From contig JAKIZQ010000043.1 in the NCBI GenBank assembly GCA_022707945.1, positions 1-8,142 on the forward strand: a stretch of DNA of 8,142 bases. The letters are read 5' to 3'. How positions within the stretch are numbered: position 1 is the first letter of the stretch; every line of letters begins with the position of its first letter. Position numbers and translations under genes: made by a program. Of the stretch, positions 1 to 6,063 are shown in pieces. Source of the stretch: Bdellovibrionales bacterium (lineage in GTDB: Bacteria > Bdellovibrionota > JAFGOL01). The notes under the pieces were generated by a model that was not told the DNA's origin, made no database searches, and saw only the letters and a list, made by a program, of their open reading frames with translations.

Positions 1-2611
1 CCGCCTTGACCAAACACTCTATAGTTTTCTTGTTAACTTTTCTAGTGTCCACTCTAAAACAAAAGTCAAAGAAGCTTTTAAAAAGTCCATTGGTCCCTCT
101 CTCTTCCATTATGGCAGATATAGAGGCTGAACCAACGTTTTTTATACCTCCAAAACCGAACCTTATGGCCTTACCCCTTGGTTCGAACAAAAGAACGCTC
201 TCGTTCACATCCGGTGGTAATAACTTTATGCCGTGTGCCAAAGCATCACTTATATAAAGTTCCGAGGAGTCAAAATCCTTGTTCATTTTAGACGTTAGGA
301 GTGATGATAAAAATTCTACAGGATAATAATATTTTAGATATGCAGTAACGTAGGCGTTAAATGCATAAACTGCCGCATGTGCTTTGTTAAAACCATAACC
401 AGCGAATTTTGCCATAAGTTCAAAGAGTTCATCTGCTCTTTTAAGGTCATGTCCGTTCTTTTGTGCACCATCAAGAAAGCGAGCCTTTTGCTCTTCCATT
501 TCTTTTGCTTTCTTTTTACCCATGGCCCTTCTTAAAAGGTCTGCTTCTCCCATGCTGTAACCAGCCAAGGTAGAAGCTATTCGCTGTACTTGCTCCTGAT
601 AAACGATGATGCCGTAAGTTTCTTTTAATATCGATTCTAATTCCTTGAATGGATATTCAATTTCTTCTCTTCCGTGTTTTCTATTTATGAACTGGTCAAC
701 CATTCCACCTTCAAGCGGACCTGGTCTGTAAAGAGCGTTAACAGCTATTATGTCCTCAAAACAATCTGGTTTAAGGTTCCTTAAAAGTTTTTGCATCCCA
801 GGAGATTCAAGCTGAAAGATACCAATGGTGTCACCATGTGCAAGCATTTGGAATATATTAGGATCATCTAGTGGCATTTTTTCTATATCAAAGTTAGGGT
901 CCTTAAATCTTTTTATATATTGTACAGCGTCGTCAATTATAGTAAGGGTTTCTATCGCTAAAAGATCGAATTTAACAAGCCCTACTTCTTCTACATCCTT
1001 CATGTCAAACTGAGTTGCTATAACATCATCTGCTGGAATCAATGGAACTATATCCAATACTGGGATACTGGATATGATGACACCACCTGCATGCACACCA
1101 TAATTCCTAACAGAACCTTCTATTGATGAAGCAAGTTCTACTAATTTAGCTATGCTTGGGTCTTCGTTAACCAACCTTCTTAATGCTGGTTCTTTTTCTA
1201 CAGCGTCTTTAAGGTTTTCACCTTTGTCATAATCAAGGAGTGGAACAAGGTTTGAAACATCTTGTGCCTTTTGCACAGGGTAACCAAGCACTCTTCCAAT
1301 GTCCTTAATAGCGCTCTTTGCCTTAAGAAAACCAAAGGTCGCTATTCTTGTAACATAGTCCTGTCCATAGCGACCAACAAGGTAGTTATAGACGTCCTCT
1401 CTTTTCCTGCTACAAAAATCTATGTCAAAATCAGGCAAACTAACTCTTTCAGGGTTAAGAAAACGCTCAAAGATGAGATCATACTTGATAGGGTCAAGAT
1501 TGGTTATGCCAAGACAATATGCTACCAAAGATGCCGCTCCAGAACCTCTTCCCGGACCAACAGGGACACTGTTCTGCCTTGCCCAAGCTATAAAATCAGC
1601 GACTATAAGATAGTAACTTGAGTATCCCATCTTTTGTATGATATCCAATTCATGTTGTAATCTGTCCTGATATTCTTTTTGTTTCTCTAGAGGGATATTC
1701 TTTTTTTCTAGTCCTTTTTGAGCTTCTTTTTCTATCGTGCTTGCACTTTCATCTTCTGTCTTACCCATTACAGGCAAATAATGTATGCCTGTCTTAAAAG
1801 AGAATTCACATTGATCGGCTATTTTTAGTGTATTTGATATTGCCTGAGGGTATTCTTTAAAAAATCCCTGCATCATTTCATCTGCTGTTTTTACATAGAA
1901 CTCGTTGGTGGACATTTTCATTCTGTTTGGGTCATCAAGTGTCTTTTTTGTAGATACGCAAACAAGAACGTCCTGAACAAAGGCATCTTTTTTATTTATG
2001 TAATGACAATCGTTTGTTGCTACCAGTGGTATGTCAAGTTCCATACCTATTTGAACGATCTTTTCGTTTACCAGGTATTGTTCGTCTATACCGTTATCCT
2101 GCAACTCAAGATAAAATCTTCCATCAAAAACGTCCTTGTACCATTTTGCAGTTTTCTTTGCTTCTTCTTCTCTACCCTCAAGTATTAACGAGGCTATTTC
2201 TCCCTTAAGGCAGGCAGAAAGTGCTATCAGCCCTTTAGAGTGTTTTTCTAAAAGTTCCCTATCCATTCTTGGCTTATAGTAAAAACCCTCTGTATAGGCG
2301 TGAGTAACAAGCCTGGACAGGTTCTTATAGCCCTCTTTGTCCTGACATAAGAGTACAAGGTGGTTTGAATCTGCTACCCTTTCAAATCTAGAACCCTTCG
2401 TTGTATAGCATTCGCAACCTATTATTGGTTTTATGCCATTATGCTTCATTTCTTTATAGAACTTTACTACACCGAACATTGCACCATGGTCGGTAATGGC
2501 ACATTTTTTCATGTCGGTTTCTTTAAGATAACGAGCCAACTCTTTTATGTTTATTGCACCGTCTAAAAGTGAGTAGTTTGTATGAAGATGTAAGTGTACG
2601 AACCTAGACAT
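1..2611 (-). CDS. dnaE: DNA polymerase III alpha subunit DnaE, N-terminal ~870 residues (3' end outside window)
   Basis: Catalytic subunit of the replicative DNA polymerase III, elongating both strands at the fork. Seen: an open frame from ATG at 2611 to the left edge with no stop. The N-terminal PHP domain (about 1-280) begins with HLHLH at 6-10 and carries all nine expected metal ligands (H8, H10, D17, H42, E67, H84, C134, D201, H203). The C-family palm follows, with PDFDIDFC at 393-400 (catalytic D394 and D396) and the third aspartate D549 in KFDLLAIETLT. Further on are a conserved RKHG segment, LLRRAMGKKK and KFAGYGFNKAH. The family is about 1,150 residues long, so roughly 280 residues (rest of the fingers/HhH region, OB fold, clamp- and tau-binding parts) are missing here. 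AAGGA lies 8 bases before the ATG. The start overlaps the stop of the GT2 gene by 8 bases, implying coupling. The sequence is somewhat divergent near D549. Confidence 0.97.
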   Translation of the reverse strand, partial: MSRFVHLHLHTNYSLLDGAINIKELARYLKETDMKKCAITDHGAMFGVVKFYKEMKHNGIKPIIGCECYTTKGSRFERVADSNHLVLLCQDKEGYKNLSRLVTHAYTEGFYYKPRMDRELLEKHSKGLIALSACLKGEIASLILEGREEEAKKTAKWYKDVFDGRFYLELQDNGIDEQYLVNEKIVQIGMELDIPLVATNDCHYINKKDAFVQDVLVCVSTKKTLDDPNRMKMSTNEFYVKTADEMMQGFFKEYPQAISNTLKIADQCEFSFKTGIHYLPVMGKTEDESASTIEKEAQKGLEKKNIPLEKQKEYQDRLQHELDIIQKMGYSSYYLIVADFIAWARQNSVPVGPGRGSGAASLVAYCLGITNLDPIKYDLIFERFLNPERVSLPDFDIDFCSRKREDVYNYLVGRYGQDYVTRIATFGFLKAKSAIKDIGRVLGYPVQKAQDVSNLVPLLDYDKGENLKDAVEKEPALRRLVNEDPSIAKLVELASSIEGSVRNYGVHAGGVIISSIPVLDIVPLIPADDVIATQFDMKDVEEVGLVKFDLLAIETLTIIDDAVQYIKRFKDPNFDIEKMPLDDPNIFQMLAHGDTIGIFQLESPGMQKLLRNLKPDCFEDIIAVNALYRPGPLEGGMVDQFINRKHGREEIEYPFKELESILKETYGIIVYQEQVQRIASTLAGYSMGEADLLRRAMGKKKAKEMEEQKARFLDGAQKNGHDLKRADELFELMAKFAGYGFNKAHAAVYAFNAYVTAYLKYYYPVEFLSSLLTSKMNKDFDSSELYISDALAHGIKLLPPDVNESVLLFEPRGKAIRFGFGGIKNVGSASISAIMEERGTNGLFKSFFDFCFRVDTRKVNKKTIECLVKA

Positions 2612-3374
2612 CCTTTAATTCCTTTTTAGAGCTTACATAGATAGTGTACATTTGTATCATATATGAATGTGCAGAATTAATGGCTATCACAAACCCTGCT
2701 GTACCGTCCATCCAACCACTTTTTATTATGTAATTCTCAAGGAATTTTGAGATGGTCTTAATAACTATCAGTAAAGGGTTAGTTATCCTTACACCCTCTT
2801 TTAATTTTTTTTCTGCCAAAAGTTTTGCATATCTAAAGTTTGAATCTACCTGATCTTTTATACTATCGAATGGAGTGTGGTACATAACACCATAAAGTTT
2901 AGAGGGTGTTACTTTTACTTTCAAAGTTTCATGAATAGTCTCACTTTCGCTCCATTCCGCATAAGTTTTTCTGTAAAAACGTGTCTGCCAATCTGGGTAC
3001 CAGCCGCCATGTTTTATCCAACGACCAAGAAAACGGCTCATTCTTTTTATTTTAAAAACATTTTTTCCCCAACCATCATTGTCTACAACAAGTTTTATTT
3101 CATCCTGCAGGTCTTCACTCAACCATTCATCAGCATCTAAAGAAAGTATCCACTCACAACTTGCAAGTTGTGCCGCGAATTTTTTTTGGGCACCAAAACT
3201 TTTCCACTCGTTGTATATAAATTTTGCACCAAGACTTTCTGCTATTTGTTTTGTTCTATCTTTGCTACCAGAATCAACAACTATTACTTCTTTAGCAAAA
3301 GGCACAGATTTTATACATCTTTCTATATTGTGTTCTTCGTCCAAGGTTATTATTACTAGTGAAAGATTCCCCAT
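2604..3374 (-). CDS. GT2 family glycosyltransferase, WaaE/KdtX (LPS core) type
   Basis: Inverting GT-A glycosyltransferase that probably adds a sugar to lipopolysaccharide inner core or another envelope glycan at the cytoplasmic face of the inner membrane. Seen in 256 residues: an N-terminal LVIITLDEEHNIERC segment for nucleotide-sugar binding, VVDSGSKDRT at 32-41, the metal-binding DxD motif as LDADEW at 79-84, GRWIKHGGWYPDW at 117-129, and a catalytic-region HE pair at 148-149. A C-terminal moderately hydrophobic region (about 200-245) with SGWMDGTAGF resembles the end of WaaE-like proteins. Length fits that family. The donor and acceptor cannot be read from sequence. GGGGAG lies 6 bases before the ATG, inside the last codons of the upstream GT4 gene. 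The last 8 bases overlap dnaE. Two runs of eight A occur in the coding strand. Confidence 0.9.
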   Translation of the reverse strand: MGNLSLVIITLDEEHNIERCIKSVPFAKEVIVVDSGSKDRTKQIAESLGAKFIYNEWKSFGAQKKFAAQLASCEWILSLDADEWLSEDLQDEIKLVVDNDGWGKNVFKIKRMSRFLGRWIKHGGWYPDWQTRFYRKTYAEWSESETIHETLKVKVTPSKLYGVMYHTPFDSIKDQVDSNFRYAKLLAEKKLKEGVRITNPLLIVIKTISKFLENYIIKSGWMDGTAGFVIAINSAHSYMIQMYTIYVSSKKELKDV

Positions 3375-3377
3375 TAT

Positions 3378-4364
3378 TTACTCCCCAAATGGTAATAAGG
3401 ACTCTGGGTCCTGTTTTAATGAATACTCTGGATAAGTTTCATTAAGATTTTTTCCCTCAATAACTTCTGCATAAAGTTTTAGATAACTCTTTGCCATATC
3501 TTTGCTATTGAACTTTGACTCAGCATAAACTCTTATCCTTTCTGCGTCAAAAACATTTTCCTCTTTTGATACAGCCTCTAATAATTCAGCATAGTTATTA
3601 CACAAAACACCTGTATCTTTATTTATTAGTTCAGGCAAGCTTCCGTAGTTAGAGCCAATCACTGGTAGTCCTTGGGTATATGCCTCAATTATTGCTACAC
3701 CAAATGGTTCGTGCCACCTTACAGGAAAAAGTAGTGCGTTACTAGAACGTAAGAGTTCCAGTTTCTTGTTGTTATCTATAAAGCCCAAAGATTTAATATA
3801 TTTTGAAAGACTATATGCCCTACCACCCGCAACAGTAAGGTTCTTTTTTGCTGTTTTACAGACTTTTATGCAGTCCTTAAGGTTCTTTACAGACCAATTT
3901 GCCTTTGCCAGAAAACAAAAGTTCTGCCAGTTTTTATTATTAGTTGATTTAGGTTGGAATGGATATTCACTAAAATCTATACCGTTATAAACATAACAAG
4001 TCGCATTGTGGTTGAATGCATGTTTTTTAGACAAGAAAACGGTATTCTTTTGAAAACGTTCATTTAGTTTACCATTCCCATGTATGGTCAAAATCGTCGG
4101 ATGATCTTTAACAGCTTCTACATCGCTCATAAGTGTTAGGTGAACTATATCTGTGTTCTTTGGTATTAGGTCTTGCCAATCAGAGCTTCTAGTATCAGGA
4201 ATAAGTTTTGCGCCTATTTGTTGTAGTTCAGACCCTGGATCACCTATCAAAGAAACCTCGTGGCCAAGCTCTACAAGCTCCTTCATCAGCCACCAAAGTA
4301 TCCTTTCTGTACCTCCATAGGTCTTTACCGGTATGCGTTCCTTGTGGCGAAAAACAATATTCAT
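3378..4364 (-). CDS. GT4 family (glycosyl transferases group 1) glycosyltransferase
   Basis: Retaining GT-B glycosyltransferase, probably acting on LPS or another surface glycan together with the adjacent GT2 enzyme. Seen in 328 residues from ATG: an N-terminal Rossmann domain with YGGTER at 16-21 (typical glycine loop), a short linker around YNGIDF at 126-131, and a C-terminal donor-binding domain. The EX7E signature is present as HEPFGVAIIEAY at 218-229 (E219, E227), followed by GLPVIGSNYGSLPELI. The protein is short for GT4 (many are 350-400). The substrate is unknown. A TTG two codons upstream (4370) is in frame, with a weak GAAG 6 bases before it. I prefer ATG because the protein then begins with the usual hydrophobic beta strand (MNIVF), but the two cannot be separated firmly. 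It lies 48 bases after the lipoprotein gene and 3 bases before the GT2 gene, in one transcript. Confidence 0.9.
   Translation of the reverse strand: MNIVFRHKERIPVKTYGGTERILWWLMKELVELGHEVSLIGDPGSELQQIGAKLIPDTRSSDWQDLIPKNTDIVHLTLMSDVEAVKDHPTILTIHGNGKLNERFQKNTVFLSKKHAFNHNATCYVYNGIDFSEYPFQPKSTNNKNWQNFCFLAKANWSVKNLKDCIKVCKTAKKNLTVAGGRAYSLSKYIKSLGFIDNNKKLELLRSSNALLFPVRWHEPFGVAIIEAYTQGLPVIGSNYGSLPELINKDTGVLCNNYAELLEAVSKEENVFDAERIRVYAESKFNSKDMAKSYLKLYAEVIEGKNLNETYPEYSLKQDPESLLPFGE
3381..3386 (-). promoter_or_regulatory. Ribosome binding site of the GT2 gene, inside the GT4 coding end
   Basis: GGGGAG lies 6 bases before the GT2 ATG and is formed by the last Gly-Glu codons of GT4 just before its TAA. 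Ribosomes finishing GT4 would sit on this site, supporting tight co-translation of the two glycosyltransferases. Confidence 0.75.
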
Positions 4365-4396
4365 CGCCAAAATCTACTTCGACAAAGCTTTTAAAT

Positions 4397-4418
4397 CAAT
4401 AAAAAAATGGTTTTATTG
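4397..4418 (-). repeat. Perfect 8-bp AT-rich inverted repeat at the end of the lipoprotein gene
   Basis: CAATAAAA and TTTTATTG arms, 8 bp each, flank a 6-base loop (4405-4410). The repeat spans the stop codon of the lipoprotein gene and the start of the 48-base gap to the GT4 gene. Only one pair per stem is G-C, and no separate U tract follows on the transcribed strand. A true intrinsic terminator is therefore doubtful; partial attenuation or mRNA 3'-end protection is possible. It could also be chance in AT-rich DNA. Confidence 0.35.
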
Positions 4419-4730
4419 TTGAGGACAATTTATATCGTTGTCTAATAATAGTTGAACAAGTGTAGCTGTTGACGCACTACTTTTTTGGCATTCAATATCT
4501 GTGCAATCTAATTTAGTGTCTTCATTGCAATCCATCTCACAAAGTTCGTCGCTACAAACAATATATTCATTTTGATCTACAAACATTCCATCCCCTGTAG
4601 CACCGTTCATGAGGTTACTTTCCATATCTTTTTGTAGGTCCTTTGCCACAAGATTATCAGGAACACGCTCTGTAGTAAGTTCACATCCTACAAAAAGCAT
4701 AACGAATAAGAGAACGATAGTTAGTTTCAT
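4413..4730 (-). CDS. Small cysteine-rich acidic lipoprotein, function unknown
   Basis: I do not recognise a named family. Seen in 105 residues: a lipoprotein signal peptide with MK, a hydrophobic stretch at 3-14 and a lipobox ending FVGC, so C16 would be lipidated. F at -3 is less common than L. The +2 residue is Glu, not Asp, which by the enterobacterial Lol rule favours the outer membrane. The mature protein is acidic and contains six more cysteines (59, 64, 68, 76, 81, 102). Two similar units, CSDELCE and CTDIECQ, start 17 residues apart. LDCTDIEC resembles the 'DCxDxxC' segments of secreted proteins from Myxococcota and relatives. The cysteines could form disulfides or bind metal; this is inference. 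The gene is first in a transcript from a consensus promoter, with GGAGGT 6 bases before the ATG, so strong expression is expected. Confidence 0.8.
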   Translation of the reverse strand: MKLTIVLLFVMLFVGCELTTERVPDNLVAKDLQKDMESNLMNGATGDGMFVDQNEYIVCSDELCEMDCNEDTKLDCTDIECQKSSASTATLVQLLLDNDINCPQQ

Positions 4731-4736
4731 AAAGAA

Positions 4737-4742
4737 ACCTCC
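4737..4742 (-). promoter_or_regulatory. Ribosome binding site of the lipoprotein gene
   Basis: GGAGGT lies 6 bases upstream of the ATG at 4730. It is a near-complete Shine-Dalgarno match and supports this start, which gives a complete lipoprotein signal peptide. Confidence 0.85.
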
Positions 4743-4759
4743 AGTTACTTACATCATTC

Positions 4760-4788
4760 ATTATACAATATTATTTACTTATTGTCAA
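4760..4788 (-). promoter_or_regulatory. Consensus sigma70-type promoter for the lipoprotein-GT4-GT2-dnaE transcript
   Basis: On the minus strand a -35 box TTGACA (4788-4783) and a -10 box TATAAT (4765-4760) are separated by exactly 17 bases (4782-4766). All 12 box positions match the housekeeping consensus. The DNA just upstream is almost pure A/T, running into the end of dapA, and resembles an UP element. The -35 box begins 10 bases past the dapA stop. Transcription should begin around 4752-4755, giving a leader of only about 22-24 bases before the lipoprotein ATG. No operator or riboswitch is visible in so short a leader. With no terminator seen between dapA and this site, readthrough from the lysS operon may add to it. 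Confidence 0.88.
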
Positions 4789-4798
4789 TAAAATAAAA

Positions 4799-5677
4799 TT
4801 AAATATGTTTTTTTAGTATCTCTTCTAGTTTCTGGGTGTTTTTTAGCTCACTTAAAGGAAGTCGCACCGAACCATCTCCGTAACCCATTTTTTTCATTAC
4901 ATATTTTACTGGTCCAGGATTACTTTCTATAAAGTTTATTTTCATCATATCAAGCATTTTATAATGCAGTTCTCTTGCCTTTTCAAACTCACCATTAGCC
5001 GCAAACTCAACTATGGCCTTTAATTCCTTTGGGAATTCATTTGATATAACAGAGATAACACCATGATAGCCTATGCTCATAAAAGGTAGCGTAAAAGCAT
5101 CATCGCCAGAAAGAAAAGTAAAATCGTTCCTTTTTGGATTAACTTTTTGATAAAGCTCCATCGCAAAATTAAGATCTCCAGAAGCTTCTTTTATAGCGCA
5201 AATATTCTTGTGTTTTGAGGCCAATTCGACCACGGTGTCACTCAAGATCCATCCTCCAGTCCTGCCTGGGATGTTATACAATATTATCGCTGTATCTTTT
5301 GCCGCTTTAGAGACTTCTGCATAATGTTTTAAAAGTCCCTCTTGTGTGGGTTTATTGTAATAAGGGCTGGCTACAAGATACCCGTCTAATTTAAGAGAAT
5401 TAAGTTTTTCTATTTTCTCACAAAGCACTAATGTATTGTTTCCACCTGCTCCAGCAACAACAGGTTTCCCTGCGCTGTGGGTTTTACAAAAACTTAAAAG
5501 TTCTACTAATTCATGCTCGCTAAGAGAAGTTCCTTCTCCTGTGGTCCCTGCCACAACAAAATAATCAACACCACCCTTTATTTGCTGGTCGAGCAGTCTT
5601 TCCATAACGCTGTAATCTATTTCTTTGCCATTTTTAAAAGGTGTTATGAGTGCAGTTCCCAATCCTTTGAATTTCAT
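4799..5677 (-). CDS. dapA: 4-hydroxy-tetrahydrodipicolinate synthase (dihydrodipicolinate synthase)
   Basis: Cytoplasmic class I aldolase condensing pyruvate with aspartate semialdehyde, the first committed step to diaminopimelate and lysine. Seen in 292 residues, the usual length: a (beta/alpha)8-barrel sequence with GTTGEG at 44-49 (T45 and T46 of the catalytic triad), SPYYNKP at 104-110 (Y107), YNIPGRTG at 134-141 (catalytic Y134 and substrate-binding R139), and the Schiff-base lysine K163 in IKEASGD. LSGDDA and GVISV follow, as in the family. The E. coli lysine-feedback residues H53, H56 and E84 are replaced by E54, L57 and V84, so feedback inhibition is probably weak or absent (inference). 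GGAGGT lies 5 bases before the ATG. The start overlaps the mutT stop by 4 bases (ATGA). Last gene of the lysS operon. Confidence 0.96.
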   Translation of the reverse strand: MKFKGLGTALITPFKNGKEIDYSVMERLLDQQIKGGVDYFVVAGTTGEGTSLSEHELVELLSFCKTHSAGKPVVAGAGGNNTLVLCEKIEKLNSLKLDGYLVASPYYNKPTQEGLLKHYAEVSKAAKDTAIILYNIPGRTGGWILSDTVVELASKHKNICAIKEASGDLNFAMELYQKVNPKRNDFTFLSGDDAFTLPFMSIGYHGVISVISNEFPKELKAIVEFAANGEFEKARELHYKMLDMMKINFIESNPGPVKYVMKKMGYGDGSVRLPLSELKNTQKLEEILKKHI

Positions 5678-6063
5678 GAATTACCTCCACAAATAAGTTC
5701 AGCAAGCTCAAGGTCTGCTGGCACCATTTTATAATTCTTTAATTCACTTGGCTCAACCCATGCAGTAGCCATGTGTTCTAATGTTTTTAATTCCCCGCCT
5801 TTTATGCTAGCCCTATATGCAGTAAAATTTATGGTACCAAAATCATAATTATACGCCCATGAATGAACTTTTTCCTCTACATTTATATCAAGCTCAAGTT
5901 CTTCTTTTATTTCCCTTTTAAGTGCATTTTTGGGATCCTCACCAAGTTCTATCTTGCCACCCGGGAATTCCCAAAACCCTTCAAAATGCATGCCACTACC
6001 ACGCTGTGCTATTAATATCTTTCCGTTATTAGCGCTTATTATACCTGCTACTACTTTAAGCAT
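5674..6063 (-). CDS. mutT: MutT-type Nudix hydrolase (probable 8-oxo-dGTP diphosphatase)
   Basis: Nudix pyrophosphohydrolase of about MutT length (129 residues), probably removing oxidised or non-canonical nucleotides from the pool. Seen: VVAGII at the N terminus, AQRGSGMHFEGFWEFPGGKIE at about 19-39 as in MutT/NudG proteins, and the Nudix box from G36 to L58. The box keeps G36, E42, R50, E51, E54 and E55, with E54/E55 as metal ligands. The glycine near its end is replaced by E57. A C-terminal VPADLELAELI resembles the MutT ending. 8-oxo-dGTP is the likely substrate, but a CTP/dCTP-specific NudG-like enzyme cannot be excluded. AGAGG precedes the ATG by 9 bases. It overlaps mazG by 8 bases and dapA by 4, consistent with coupled translation and a shared pool-cleaning role with MazG. 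Confidence 0.88.
   Translation of the reverse strand: MLKVVAGIISANNGKILIAQRGSGMHFEGFWEFPGGKIELGEDPKNALKREIKEELELDINVEEKVHSWAYNYDFGTINFTAYRASIKGGELKTLEHMATAWVEPSELKNYKMVPADLELAELICGGNS
5683..5688 (-). promoter_or_regulatory. Ribosome binding site of dapA
   Basis: GGAGGT sits 5 bases before the dapA ATG, inside the final codons of mutT. It fixes the dapA start and suggests dapA is translated more strongly than the overlapping genes before it, which have weaker sites. Confidence 0.8.

Noticed and set aside
1262..1621. 119-codon plus-strand open frame
   Set aside because: Lies antisense inside the dnaE polymerase core, which has clear conserved motifs. The translation shows no family features and no ribosome site was seen.
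4368..4370. TTG start for the GT4 gene
   Set aside because: Possible (weak GAAG 6 bases upstream), but the ATG two codons later gives a typical GT-B N terminus. Kept as an alternative only.
4397..4418. Intrinsic terminator after the lipoprotein gene
   Set aside because: The stem has a single G-C pair and no following U tract on the transcribed strand, so I list it as an inverted repeat only.
4749..4757. Two-codon upstream ORF (ATG ATG TAA) between the -10 box and the lipoprotein gene
   Set aside because: The predicted transcript start falls within it, so it is probably not transcribed whole, and it has no ribosome site.
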